This document shows, piece after piece, positions 1-12,070 of a stretch of 31,335 nucleotides of DNA. The position numbers and the translations under genes were made by a program. The stretch comes from Pelomyxa schiedti (taxonomy: Eukaryota; Evosea; Pelobiontida; Pelomyxidae), in the NCBI GenBank assembly GCA_020536535.1, contig JAHLWZ010000311.1, forward strand, positions 3,048-34,382, written 5' to 3'. Below the pieces are notes generated by a model that saw nothing but the letters and a program-made list of their open reading frames with translations, had not been told where the DNA came from and did not search any database. How positions within the stretch are numbered: position 1 is the stretch's first letter; each line of letters begins with the position of its first letter.

Positions 1-9
1 CCTCCCATA

Positions 10-2425
10 ATGTCACTGTCATCTCCATCACCTTCTTCGTACCAGTATGTTGTCGGTGTCGATGTTGCTGAGCAGACCGTATCCGAGGTCAGGTTCCTGG
101 CCTCCCTACCCACTCCCTCGCAGCCCGCATCAGTGGCCAGCAACGCAACCAGCAGTAATTGTGGGACAGGCGAGGGCAACGTAAACGTCGAGGGGTGGCG
201 ACGAGTGGCACAATGGCAGTGCCCGACGTCGCTGTGCGCCTGCGCGCCCTCCCATAATTGCACAGCCGCCGCGAACGGCACCGGTGGGAGCGCAGCCGCG
301 AACTGTAGCAATGGAGGCTGCGCAGCCGGAATTGTGGGATATTACGCTTGGGGAGGGACTGGTTATTGGGACGGGGACCAACCGGGGAATGAAACTTCTG
401 CTTTAGAGAGGTATGAAACTTTGGTTTTTTTCTTTGTTTAATTGTTAAATATGTTTTGGTGTTGTTTTAGATTGTTACCAATTATTATGTTGATTGAGGG
501 TTCTTAGAAGAAGATGCTTGTGTAAAGCTGAGTGTACTATGAATGTGGGTGCAGAAGTTGTTTATGAATTCCTTCAGGAATACAACAATATGCCGCTATA
601 TGACTGCACCATAAGTGAGGCAAGGAGCGCATCTAAATATTTCTTTGCTTCTGACCTGTGCTAAGATGGACGTCACGGAGCAATATGACTATCTAAATTC
701 TCTTTTACTCATAGAGCTGGCAACTCCCTTTTCCATGCAATTGTTTGACTCCAAGCCCAAAAGCTCCACTGTATTCCTTCGCTGTTGTCACATCAATTCA
801 CCAACCAGCACTTATGTTGTTGGTTTTCGATCAGTTTGCAGTAACCAAGTACATAAACTTATGGTGGAAATTGAACTTACATAGCTCTAGGAAGAAACTC
901 CCCCTTTCATTGTGGCCCCTTCTGGATGGGTGAGCGATTTTTTTCTTAGTTATTTTTATTCACGCTAATACTGGTACAGGTTGTCCAGAGTTGTAACACA
1001 GGCTGTAAACTTACATTAATAACACATGTATATATTCTGGATCCAAAGTTTTCTCAAGATGTAAGTAGCCTAAATATTCAACAATTCCTAATTATCCGCA
1101 TACAAAAAACGAAAAATAGATAGTCTTGAAGAGCAGCCTGTTAAGTAGAAGGATATTTGAGTGCCTTTACTTTTACCTCGCAGCTTCAGTTGATCTATTT
1201 ATCCTTGCAGTCGACATTTAACCTGTTCACAGAAGACTCTCCCACATTATTCATTCATACGAGATTCTGTTCTCATAGAGAGAGAAGTTTACAGTTCCCT
1301 ACTATCCACAGCAGTTGAGTCTGACTGGCAAGTTGCTTATTCCGATCATGGTACGAGTCCTTTTGAAAGACCTGGCTAACTCCCCCTTTTTCCAAAGGTG
1401 TTGAAATTTTATTTACGGCTCAAGGTGATCAACCACTAGTAGCTTTCAAGGGTGGATTTCGGTGCAACGCTAGTGCCGACTCTGTATTAGATTTTATTAT
1501 GACAGTGTGCCTTCACGTTTTTATGTCAGTGCTGATTACAAATTCACAGCAACAAGCGAAATGGGATATGCTGTCATCCAAAATTGAGATGGTTGACAAG
1601 TTTGACAATATAGTTGTATTCAGTAAGCAATCTGTTTCTGTTGGTCCATGTATGCTCCTTTCTACTGAAAAATCAGCTTCATGACATGGGTTTTTTTTAA
1701 GTCTCTTCTAGCGATTCTGTGACTTTTTGGGTTACAAAGAGAGAACCAGATGGAGTGTGTTCCAATTGTCTAGCCAATTTGAATTCACACTTTTTTTTGA
1801 AATCCAGGTTGGACTGATATTTTTTAAAACCCTCGCAGATAGCTCACCAAGTGCTCTTCAATTTCTTCCTTCAGGCATAGGTCTACTAGGTTGTTGTGCC
1901 TGAATAATGTTCGTTAGGTGCCTTTGTTTACCCCCTTGGCCCCAGTTGCTGTTATTTGAAGTACGTTTCAATAGTGCAACATTCTTCTGTCCCACTTGAC
2001 ATTGAGGAATTCAAGCCATTTTGTTCCATTCTATCTGCTGTTATCTTGGGAATGCAGAATATCATCTCGGTTAGCACGCCCTCTAAGAGGGCATATTTGT
2101 GAATAACCATCTCTTCAGATGCCATCCAATACAGCAATGATTACTGATACCTCTACATTACACAACCAAGTGATGCAAAACTGGTTTTCCGGGATTCAAT
2201 CAGCTATCAATGACAAGTAGCTATATCTTTTTTCTTAACTCGTATAACTCTTTCAGTAATATAAGCACTGCACTTGGGAAGAGGCCAAACACCTTGAATC
2301 TGAATTCACCCGTTCTGTTGTATGTCGTTGACAACAATTCAGTTTCTGAGCAGGTTGTACATTACGGAGTGAAAAAAATACTTACGCCAATTCCAGATGT
2401 TTGCCCAATACCCATCATTACTTAA
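10..2425 (+). CDS. Unidentified multi-exon gene
   Basis: I do not recognise this gene. A plausible first exon starts at ATG 10 and ends at a GT donor at 411; it is Ser/Thr/Ala/Gly-rich. Downstream, coding-like exons alternate with short introns. One runs about 1240-1351 and another about 1400-1498, encoding a stretch with VEILFTAQGDQPLVAF. A C-terminal set begins near 1960 with DIEEFKPFCSILSAV. It is joined across introns at about 2069-2119 and 2215-2254 and then reads in frame to a stop at 2423-2425. The order of Ile/Phe-rich strands around 1400-1500 loosely recalls Rad9-like sliding clamps, but this is too weak for a name. Exons between 470 and 1240 and between 1500 and 1950 are unresolved, so this span may hold one gene or two. 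The stop lies only about 50 bp before the next gene. Confidence 0.4.
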
Positions 2426-2474
2426 TTCATTCCGAGGGATGCCAAATATTCCCCACAGACTCTTTTTGTTCTTG

Positions 2475-4373
2475 ATGCGAAGTGCACCAATTACCCCTCC
2501 TGCCCCAAAGAGACGATTCATCCAAAATTCAACCCCAAGTCTGAACCAACTTGACAGCATTTCAGCGGCCACTCCCAGATTTTCTGAGAGGGATCAGATA
2601 AATTCCTTGGCCTTTTCCGGCCCGGCATCAAAACTCTCCAGCCCACCAGTATCCTCACCTACTGTTACACAACCTTCGCATGAGCAGTTGCTCTTTCCTC
2701 TCCCCGATTCACAATTGCCCTTGGCTGCTCCAGATTCACTATTGCTCTCATCTCTCTCAGATTCTCTATTGCTCAGGATACTTGTGTACCTTCCTCTGCA
2801 AAGTTTAGTCAATATTTCTAGGGTACACTTCCTCACTTTCCTTTCTTCACTTAATGATTCCAAGGTTTGCAGACGTCTTCTAACTTTGACCCACGATCAG
2901 CTGATTTGGAAGAACTTGTACAGCCAAACTTTTTCATACATGCCGTCGTATTCTCTTGTTGCTATGGCTTGTTCGTCAGTGGACAACACGGGCGGTACTG
3001 AAATCAATCAGAGAAAGTTATATTGCATTTCTCACACAACATGGCAGAACTGGAAAGCCCAACGGTGTCAGGTAGGCAATTTCCTTCAATATCCCAGGAG
3101 CAAATTTGTTCATCTTACAAAGGTAACTGTTGCACAGCATGGACACACCACGACAATTAAGTGCCTTCAGTACATTCCGCAGAGAAGAATGCTGTTAACT
3201 GGTTCCTCAGATCGGTTGGTTCCAACCCTTCATTGTTTCCTTCTCACCCGCCATCCAGCAAGGTCAAAGTGTGGCTGTCACCTTCCGGCATTTCGTATGC
3301 ATGTCAATCTACTTTAAGTGGGCCTAATGCTGGTAAGCTTGTCTTTCTTCCCAGCTTCCTCACTTTTTTCAGGTGTAGTTGGCATTGACTGCACCGGCTC
3401 AGTTATCAGGGCAGGGTTCAGAAATGGATCAGTCTGGGCATGGGACGCCCACAAACTGGACCTTTCTTGGCGTCAACAATTTGCTCCCGTTGCTGAGGGG
3501 TTCCTTTTCATCTTTCCAAATGTAGAATTATTCCTCTTCACCCTTTTGTGATCGGCACGAAGGTTATTCTTTGGGAGGATACTGTCCAACTATGGGATGA
3601 ACACAGTGCCACTTTGCTGCAAAATTTTTCTGCTCATACAAAAAAGGTTTTTTCTTTACAGTCATAATATTTCTTACTGGAACTAGGTAACGTCCGTGAA
3701 GCTCATTAATTCCGTTGTAATTTCCGCATCCCTGGATAAAACTCTAATGTGAGTCTCCACCATTAGGAAACTTAAAATCAACTACCAAATAGGCTCCATG
3801 ATATTAACTCCCCGCCTTCCGTGCTATCAACTCTGAAAGGACACAGTGCAGGGATTAATTGTGTTGAAGTGCTGGACGATTTTACTATCTTGAGTGCCGG
3901 AAATGACCGGACTTTAAAGGTACTGAGAAGAAGCTCCTGTTGTGCCCTTCTTAATCTCGAGTCAAAGGTATGGGACCTCAGGAATATCGGTGCCGGAGCA
4001 TTACAAAGTCTCTCTGGCCATGTTAGTCCAATCAGGTAACCCAATTAACATGTGATTTCCATATTGATGGCAGTACCAAACTCAAACAAACACAGGTGCA
4101 TCAAGCCGGCATTTGGTAGAGTACTTACAGGGTCCGATGATCATTCGATGCGGTTATGGGAGACAGCCGCCGGAAAGCTCAATTTTGTTCAGGTATACAC
4201 AAACAAACAAGCGACTATCAATTCACGAATCACTTACCTCATTTACCATTACTAATGCAACACAGAGGTATGAGGAACAAGTGTCACCAGTCACCTGTAT
4301 GGATTTTGATGAACGGCTTCTGTTTAGTGGTGCAAGTGATGGAAACCTCAAAATCCTTGATTTTCTACCGTGA
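2475..4373 (+). CDS. F-box/WD40-repeat protein, likely SCF substrate receptor
   Basis: Eleven exons can be joined in one frame. The Ser/Pro-rich N-terminus leads into an F-box (LSDSLLLRILVYLPLQSLVN, then a CRRLLTLTHDQLIWKNLY-type end) created by removing a 42-nt intron at 2823-2864. About seven WD40 repeats follow, ending in GH-WD type units such as LLTGSSDR...VKVW, LSAGNDRTLKVWDL, VLTGSDDHSMRLWET and LFSGASDGNLKILDF, and then a stop at 4371-4373. Other introns lie at 3072-3122, 3219-3262, 3333-3372, 3500-3525, 3647-3686, 3749-3792, 3920-3967, 4036-4095 and 4193-4265. By family knowledge (Cdc4/FBXW class) the F-box would bind Skp1 and the propeller would bind a phosphorylated substrate for ubiquitination. 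ATG 2439 is an alternative start. The substrate cannot be inferred. Confidence 0.85.
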
Positions 4374-4672
4374 CCCAAGGAAACCCCCCTTCCACTCTCT
4401 CACAGATAACACCACACCCACTACCAAGCACAGAGGCAATTAATTTCTGACCCTCTATGGTGAACAAAAATCAAAAACTTCACTTTTTACAAATACGAAC
4501 AACATGGTGGAATAGGGACAGTACAGTATGTCACATCAGGCTACAGTAGGACATGCAGCTTAGAGAGCGAACACTATCCGCAATTACCAAGTCAGATGAC
4601 GGAGTGATTAAAGCCATGTCAAGAACTACGTCCTGGTCATCATCTTGAATTTCCGGTTAGTGTTGAATTACA
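4374..4672. other. Convergent intergenic region
   Basis: This 299-bp gap separates the stops of the F-box gene and the kinase gene, which converge here. I see no open frame of note, RNA gene or repeat. It probably holds both 3' untranslated regions. Confidence 0.5.
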
Positions 4673-6316
4673 TTAGTAATTGCAGTCAGTACCTTGGGAT
4701 TGTGTTGCGGGATTGCCGGAAGTTTGTTGGTGGTATCCGTGGGCAGAGGCAGGAAGGAGGGGCAGTTCCTCCCACAGTTCTTCTCCAGTTTGGGTTTGCA
4801 CTGAGGTAATCTGTTGCGGCTCCGGGGCATCACTAATATCCAGCTCGGGCACATTCTCCTGCTGATCCAGTAGACCCGTGTTTACTTGTATGACAATCGC
4901 GTCCTTCTCAGAGAAAACCGGTTCGGTCTGCGTAAAGTCGAGTACATCCGCGTTGGAGATTGGCACTTCACCAGCTGGTTCCTCTTGCTTCGACTCCGGA
5001 TTCACATTCTCTTCTGTGTGTCCCTCAGTAGCCGGTGGGGAGTGATTGAGCGTGGGTACATAAGCAGCTTCCGTGGTGAGTACCACGCTGTCTGAGGGTA
5101 ATTCCAGGGTGTCATCGAGATGTTGTGGTGGTTGTGGTGTATCGGCGGCGGTTACTACTACCTCAGGGATGAGTGTGCCCACTCCGCTTGCAGAGTTCTC
5201 TCTTGTATCTGTCTGATTTCTGTGCCTATTCCTATGCCTGTGGCGGTGGCTGTGCTTGTGGGGCTCCTCTGTTTCTTCTTCTCCCGGGTCAACGCGACTG
5301 GTGTTGCTAAGACTCAAAGAGGCTCCCAAGGCAGAAGAGCCTACTGTGTTCATCAATGAAGTTGATCCAGTCAGGGGGTAATCACCACTCTCACTTTCGC
5401 ATCGTATGGTGTTGCTACTGCTACTGCTACTACTACTACCACTTCTAGTTGTACAGCTATTAGCATTGCTACTACTACTACACAGTGATGTTGTGGAGGC
5501 CGTCCCCACAAGCAGCCGTCGAACATCCTCCTCCCCCTCAATCATCCCACAATCCCCTCCTCCTCCTCCTCCTCCTCCTCCTGCTCCAGCCCCAGCTCCC
5601 ATGAATTGCGCTTCTACTACTCCTAACCCCCCAGCACCTGTGCTGCCAGTCAATTCAACCGCCCCCCGCCACGATGATAATGATGATGGCGACGGTGACC
5701 CCACCAATTTCCGCTGGCCGCCCTGGTCGTAGTTGGCGTCGGCGTCGGCGGCAGCACGAGCACAAGCACTACTACTACTATCGTCGGCACGCACCACCAC
5801 CAACTCATCATCGTGATGGATCGTCGTCGTCGTCGCCGTCGTATGCTCGTCCGATTTCTCATCAGCAGCAGCAGTGGTGGCAGCGGTGCCATAACAATCA
5901 CTGCGGTGGCTTCCTCCTCCTCCTCCGCCGCCGCTGCTGGTGACGGTGGTGGCTGCACATGGCGATGGGTCGCCGACAGGCGCGGCGACGGCGAGGCGGC
6001 TGTGGTGGGAGCGGGGAGGGCCGCGCCCGTGGTGGCTGTGGTGACGGTGGCCGTGGAGCACCTTGGACACAAGCGCCTTGATTGTGTTCTTGTGCTTATG
6101 GAGCTGCTGTGATGGTTTGTCGTTGTTTGTTCCTGGGGCGGTATCCGCGGTTGTTGGTGTTGGTGTTGGTGGTTGGTGGGGGTGGTGCTCATGCTGTCTG
6201 AGTTCATCGGTCGGTCGACTCTGCGTCCGGAAATAGTTGCTTGCCTTTTTGAAGGCGCAAGAAAATTTTGTTGCGACTGGGCCGTCGAGATTGATAATAG
6301 GTTCTGGTGAGGGTGT
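4673..6316 (-). other. Low-complexity tail exon of the pseudokinase gene
   Basis: This single exon is open for 548 codons without an ATG near its 5' end, so it must be joined by splicing; the acceptor at 6317 is in phase with the kinase. It encodes His/Pro/Thr-rich, then poly-Gly (about 5555-5585, a TCC-triplet run on the + strand), poly-Ser (about 5400-5480) and finally Glu/Gln/Pro-rich sequence. It is predicted to be disordered, with no domain recognised. Another minus frame (5650-6207) is also open here, but it encodes Arg and Trp runs and looks like a shadow. Confidence 0.55.
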
Positions 6317-7635
6317 CTGTATATCTGTTATAGTAGTTTCTCAGAGTTCAGCTCCAGGGCCATTGCAATGACTGGTACCAGTGCCTGTGGGCCACTGGCC
6401 ATGTCAAAGAATGGGTGTGTCAGCATGGTTGCTGATGATGGCCTGGTCTCTGCTGGCCTGAAACAAAGGCTGAGGAATGACTCGAGGTTACAGGACCACT
6501 GGTGTTCTGTGTTATTGAGTGGAGGAATCCCTCTTGTGCTGATAATAAAGAGTGCACGGAGTGGTGGATGAGCAATGTAAGGTGGTTCACCTTCAGCCAT
6601 TTCCATGCACATAATCCCAGTGCTCCAAACATCAGTGTTTGTGGTTGCAGTTTGGCCACTTTATTTTTGTGAAATAAATAGAAGTGGGAATTGGGGAGAA
6701 GGAACCGGATTATTTCAGGGCTCATCCAGTATCTTATTGAAGGAAAGTTAGGTGATGTTACATGAGGGAGGCATTTGAAACACACGGAGTTCCTACTACA
6801 GTATCACGGGGCCATGGTTTAAAACAGCTTGAATAACCTCAAGTAAGGCTGTATTTACTGCTTATGGAAAAAAATATGAGTATTCTTACCTTTGTCTGTT
6901 AGTTTCACTGTCCCATCCAAGGAAAAAACAATATCATCACTCATTACATGTCTTTGTACAGTATTATCACTCTATTGGTTTTGAACTAGTACCTATGGAT
7001 GTGGCCAAAATTGTGTATGTATGCAAGAGCTTTCATTGTACAGAGAATAACCTGTTGTTAAAAATAGTTACCATGTAGTAGAAGATGCTGGGGCTACATA
7101 TGCAATTTGATGTTCTGTCAGACTTACCTGGGGAAACGGCACCAGAATATCTGATAGACATCCACCAGACATAAACTAGACATTGTTCATTGTATGATAC
7201 AACGGCAAAGTAAAAACAAGAAGCACACTTCTGTCACCATCCAGAAACTATTATCCAAAGCATAACACTCAATGAGTTCTACAATATTTGGGTGTCTCAC
7301 AGCCATTGCTACCACAATTTCCGTTCTAATCAGTTCTGTGTATGCTGGTGGGATTTTATGAACAACAACGGTCCTGCCGGTTTCCTTGTGGAAACACAGA
7401 ACTGGTTTGATGTGTGGACGTTGATTTAATTGCTTTAATTGTTGGTAAACCTGCAGTTACAGGTTAATATGAAATGACGATCAAAACCACACAAAGCCCA
7501 CTTCAAGATGGTCCCCTCTTATCACTGGAAGATCATGTTCTTGCAGACTCAATATAACTTCCCACATAGATACAAATTACAATCTGCATGGCACGTTATT
7601 AATAATACCATGAATGCCGAAGGGAGTTCGTTCAT
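4673..7635 (-). CDS. PAK/STE20-like pseudokinase with long low-complexity C-terminal tail
   Basis: Spliced frames give a PAK-type kinase fold: beta3 VVVHKIP, alphaC TEIVVAMAVRHPNIVELIE, hinge WMVTEFMSGGCLSDIL, activation segment RDTVVGTPYWMSPEIIR, then TDVWSTGIMCMEMAEGEPPY and the C-lobe ending THPFFDMA. Catalytic residues are lost: the HRD motif reads H-R-H (His codon 6948-6950), the catalytic-loop Lys and Asn are Met and Asp (HVMSDDIV), and DFG reads D-K-G (6889-6896). No Gly-rich loop is visible. C-lobe exons are 6951-6890, 6837-6786, 6732-6706 and 6658-6379. A 62-nt intron (6317-6378) links the kinase in frame to a 547-residue tail rich in Ser, Thr, His, Gly and Glu, ending at 4673. Without splicing the kinase would stop at 6328. 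The N-terminal exon and any CRIB domain are unresolved; ATG 7635 and ATG 7567 are candidate starts. Confidence 0.78.
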
Positions 7636-7861
7636 TGCGTTCAAACGGTTTTCTGAAGAGTGCAAGAAAAATTTGATGAACTGTTCTAATCGCTCGGTGA
7701 ACGGGTACGGCAGGGCACGGGCATAATGTATTTATTTATTTATTTACCATGAATAAGAACCCTCAGGTCATGGTCGGTCGAAGATTGGGTCCAGTTCAAA
7801 TCAGAAGAAACGAAAATCGTTTGAAACTTTTTTGTGTACCGTTGCGACAAAGTACCGGGGA
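7636..7861. promoter_or_regulatory. Probable shared divergent promoter region
   Basis: About 226 bp separate the most likely start regions of the minus-strand kinase and the plus-strand FERM-LRR gene. It includes a TTTA tetranucleotide run (about 7730-7745). The compact head-to-head layout suggests a shared bidirectional promoter. No specific box can be assigned with confidence. Confidence 0.35.
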
Positions 7862-10800
7862 ATGGCGTCAGACGGCAACAACTTGGATGGGGCGTCGTTG
7901 GATTTTGACATGTCGGTGCTCGACTCGTTGACTACGGTACGTTCTCGTGCAGTTGCGTTGTTTTTGTTTGTTCTTACGTCATCCCCAAACAGTTCAACTT
8001 TGGTGAAGAGCTCGAAGAAGAGGTACTGTACGAAAACCGATTGAGGAACAATAGACCTAATGCAAAGTTTTGTTTTTATTTTTACCTGTATTTTTTTTTT
8101 TTTTGGTTCTATAGGCAAAAAAACTTGAACCGACCGTGAAAAAACAATCAGGACCTGTGTATGATGAAAGGGGATTCAGGCTGCCAACTCCAGGACTGGA
8201 AGCTTTCCCTGTAAAGTAGGCAATCCAAATTATCAACAAAACCTCACCGATGTCAGGGTTCAGACACTTGATGGTCAAGCTCAAGATGTAACTGTAACAC
8301 ATGACTGGGTTATCCGAGTGTGTTACCTAACATTTTCTGTGGCAAAGTACTAACTCGGAAATTATAATAGGACATCCGCAAAATTATCGCTGACAGGCTG
8401 GGTCTTGATGAAACAATGTTTTTCATGCAAGAAATGCCACCTTCAAACTTGTCCACATGCAGTGTTACTGTTTCTCTTTCTTGGGCAAGGTTCTCTATTC
8501 CGCTGTTAGCCTATCTTTATTCACCTTTGAAAAGATGGCTACAACTTGATTCCACAATGACCGATCTTGGAATCACCTCAGGCTCCAGGATGCTTCTCAG
8601 AATGAGATGGATTTTAGTCCCGCGCATGCTCCATACTAATAAACCCTTACTTACCCAGTTTTTCCATCACGTACACTCTCTGCTCATTTTCAACTTGTAT
8701 TAACCAATGCAAAGCTTCGACACTTTTTTGTTGTTGAGAGCGCCCCTGTTGAGAAGCGAGTTGCAATCCGCCTTGCTGGAATTCATTTCCAATTTACACA
8801 GGGAAACTATGACTCCACACGGCATCTTACTGGCTTTGTTTCGTAAATGGCTTCTTTTTTCATCTGTGTACTTACACCACTCAGGAAAAACATAAGAGAT
8901 TACCTCAGTGAGCTAGTAATTGGGGCCAAGGCATTGGATGTTTTAGAAGGCGCCGTTGTCTCCTCTTGGGCGCACAATAAAGGCATGACGGCCGAACAGG
9001 CAATGATGGAATACATCAAGACAGCACTGAGGGAGGCCGTTTGCTTTGGAGCTCAAATGTATGACGTAAAGGGTGCTGTATGTATACATTCAGAGCCATC
9101 TTTCGTTAGACTAAGCTCTATGTTTTAAGGGACACAGCAGTCGTCGATTGGCAATTATGGAAGATGGACTGGCCTTCTATTTTGGGCGTGTGGATGATGT
9201 ACGAACACTGCCTCCAACCAGAAAGCAACTCATCTTTATCTAACACAGTTTACTTTCCTGACGTATAAAGAAATCCGGGGAATTGGTCTCTCCCAAGATG
9301 ATGATGGTTCTGCATATTTATCCATAAACCATACTGTAGCTTTCACCATTGTAAGTTGCATTGCTGACACCAGAAAAAAAAAGGGTCCTGATCCACGGGT
9401 CTTGGAGAACATCAAAGTTTATACTGCCCATCCAGATATTCTTTTAATTGCTGTTTGTGGGTATGTTTCTTTTTTCATTTCAATGTTGGTTGAAGGAAAC
9501 CAAGGTACTGCCACCTCCTTTCAGACCTTGTTCCAGTTCCTTCCAGCATTCCTCCTATCAACGACTTGCCCAATAAAGCTATGTTCTTGCATCGAAACAG
9601 ACCGGATATAAGCAGATATCGTACCAGATTGGAGTTGATCAAAAGGAACTTGAAAAAACAGTATTTCTACCACTTAAATGTAAATACGTACAAACCGATT
9701 GCCAAGATTCAAGGCCACGCAAAGGGCAGTTCCCACAAAAATTGTTTCTCAAATGAATGCGGCATTGGAAGAGAATAAACCGTGGGAAGCCCTGGTATTT
9801 TCTTGCGTCGGATAATTTATCTTTCCTTAATATATCAGGAACTGGCCAACTGTGATCTGGATGAGAAAAGTATGCAGCTGATTGCCACAGCATTCGATAC
9901 TGCCTTTAAATTCAAGTTTCCTCATATGTCCCCAAGTAACTCTCATGTTTTTAAGGTCAAAAATACCTCTTGTGGAGAACGTTTGCATCCAATCAATCGA
10001 TTTGTCCGGGAATCCCCTGAGAGATGGCATCCCAACCTACGGAGCTCTGTGAGCGCGATTAATTAACCCACAAAATCCTCGTAACTCGTTTTCAGGAAGA
10101 CAATTCTTGCTTGTCCCATCCAGACAAAAACTATTGTCCTACGCAGGATTGACATTTCCCAAGGTATTTGTTTTGGAGAGAAAAACTTATACCTTATTCG
10201 CTCCAGGGGGAGGTGCATTGTCCGATGCCCTTAAAGCTGCAAGGAATCTAGAATCTATTGACGTGAGTTACAATCCTGCAATGGCAGGCACCAAAGGCCT
10301 CAGTGAACTCATACGTGGTCTCAGGGTAAGTATCAACCCACCCAGATTTCATCATCAATGCTATTTCAGACCGCAAAAGCTCTTCATACCATGCTGTTTG
10401 CAAATACCGGAATTGCTGAAATGAACGCCAATGACTTATATGAGCTTATTCACAGACACATGGAATCCCTCGTTACTTTGGATCTCCAATTGGCAAATGT
10501 GCTCTTCCTTTATTTCTATGTACAAAGTAACAAAGAAACAGTTCATTGGTGATGCTTCTATGACTGCTCTTTGCCCTGCATTGAAATTATGCACAAAGTA
10601 ATCACCCCAAAAAGTAATTATACTGACCAAACGTCAAGACTTGAATCCCTGAACCTGGGAAAATGTCAAATAGATGTAAGAAGTGCAATGAATTTATTGG
10701 AGGCTATCTCCGACCTGCCTGCACTAAAACAGTAACCATTATCAAGAAACGGACCCCTACTGATGCCCTTTTCTCAGTTTATTCTTGGGAGATAATAGGG

Positions 10801-11936
10801 TTGGACCAAAATTCTGTGAGACGCTCGCCAAACACTATCTTTCTGGAAAATGTCCCTCCTTATTGTTTTTGGATGTGTCTCTTAACGAACTTCAAAGTGA
10901 CAGTCTTGAAGTGGTATGAAGAGAGCCATGGTTTTCTACCTGTTCACCTGCAACAATAGTTGCTGAAAGCTCTACCAAAGGGAATACCACTTCAAGAGCT
11001 TCTCATTGGAGGAAACATTCTCTCAAGCAGCGGTAAGCCACTACCCACCTAGCATGCCCCTAAGAAAATGTTAGGTATCGAGTCTTGTATACATAACATG
11101 GTTATACCAACAAGAAAGCTCTCTGTTCTGGGGGTCAGATCTAGTGATCTCACTAAAGTATTCTTATTCTTCTGCTCTGAAATCTCTAAACCGGAAAAAG
11201 GGCTCTATTCTAGCTGTTTGTGAAGCAATCAAGCAAGGAATAATGACCCGAGTTGATCTGGCCTTCAATGAATTTAATGTTTCTTCGATTCCGAAAAACC
11301 AATCTCATAACGAAAACAGGACAAATGTACCAATAAACTGGTTGAAGCTGTGACAGTTTCTCGCTTGGAGACATTGAACCTTGCTGGTTGTGGGTTCACC
11401 AACAAGGAAGCCATCAAGCTCTTTGATGCCTTAGCAAACCTTCGGACACTAAAGAGGTTTCATTGCCACCGCACCTCTTCAATCCCACTCATTTTTCCCA
11501 GTATCCGACTTGATGTAAGCAAAATCAGTGGCCCTGGACTCATGAAGGTTCCTTTACCTCACCCTTCCTTCGCTTCACCCTTTCGTTCATACTCGCACCT
11601 TCCGCACACGATTCCCACAACCACTCTTATTCCCGCATTTGATTGTTCCACCATACCACGAATATATATATATGTGTATATATATATGTGTATATATCCC
11701 ACAAACCAACAACACTGACATGCACACAGCTTGCAGCCACCCTCAGGGTCAACCAGTCCATCAACACCATAGGAATGTGTGAAATAGAAGCCACAACCAA
11801 GGAAATACAGGACTTCTTGGCAGCCATTCCCGAGACCACATCACTGACATCACTCGACCTACGCAACAACAAGCTCATGCCCGTCCACATCAAGGAACAC
11901 ACAACTCACCTCTCAAAGGTGGACGTGCTAATTTGA
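7862..11936 (+). CDS. FERM domain plus leucine-rich-repeat protein
   Basis: About 20 or more exons join in frame from ATG 7862 (MASDGNNLDGASLDFD) to TGA 11934-11936. An acidic/basic N-terminus precedes a ubiquitin-like F1 lobe (TLDGQAQDVTVTHDWVIRDI, about 8260-8400). The F2 lobe has HFFVVESAPVEKRVAIRLAG and QGNYDSTRHLTGFV (about 8720-8845). The F3/PTB-like lobe has KGMTAEQAMMEYIKTA, LAIMEDGLAFYFGRVDD and FTFLTYKEIRGIGL (about 8980-9350). From about 9720 the protein changes to ribonuclease-inhibitor-type LRRs, for example SIDLSGNPLRDGIPTYGAL, LESIDVSYNPAMAGTKGLSE, LESLNLGKCQIDVRSAMNLL, LETLNLAGCGFTNKEAIKLF and LTSLDLRNNKL. FERM domains dock membrane phosphoinositides and receptor tails; CARMIL-type proteins carry similar LRRs behind a PH domain. 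A role linking membrane to actin is inference. The gene is head-to-head with the pseudokinase. Confidence 0.85.
11660..11699. repeat. AT/GT microsatellite inside an intron
   Basis: Alternating TA with interspersed GTGTATATA units. It lies in the last intron of the FERM-LRR gene (about 11547-11729), which is much longer than the gene's other introns, so the microsatellite probably expanded the intron. Confidence 0.7.
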
Positions 11937-11981
11937 TAGGGAAAAGAGGTCTATTACCCCTTCCAATTTGATAGGGAAAAA
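11931..11981. repeat. Short direct repeat at a 3' end
   Basis: The motif AATTTGATAGGGAAAA occurs twice, about 36 bp apart. The first copy overlaps the FERM-LRR stop codon and the second lies in the 134-bp convergent gap to the PP2C gene. This may be a local duplication. Confidence 0.6.
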
Positions 11982-12070
11982 AAAATTTATTGACACAGAA
12001 TAGTCCTGTGCAAGTCATTCTTTATGTTCCTTGGTGTTTGTTTATGTTGCCGTGTTGTGAGGTTATGTTC

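Noticed and set aside
1240-1500. Rad9-like sliding clamp identity for the first gene
   Set aside because: Only one strand-like segment is suggestive; no second motif and no clear order match.
5650-6207. Alternative 185-codon minus-strand frame with its own ATG
   Set aside because: It encodes Arg and Trp runs and His stretches, overlaps the tail exon that is in phase with the kinase, and has no splice link to a domain.
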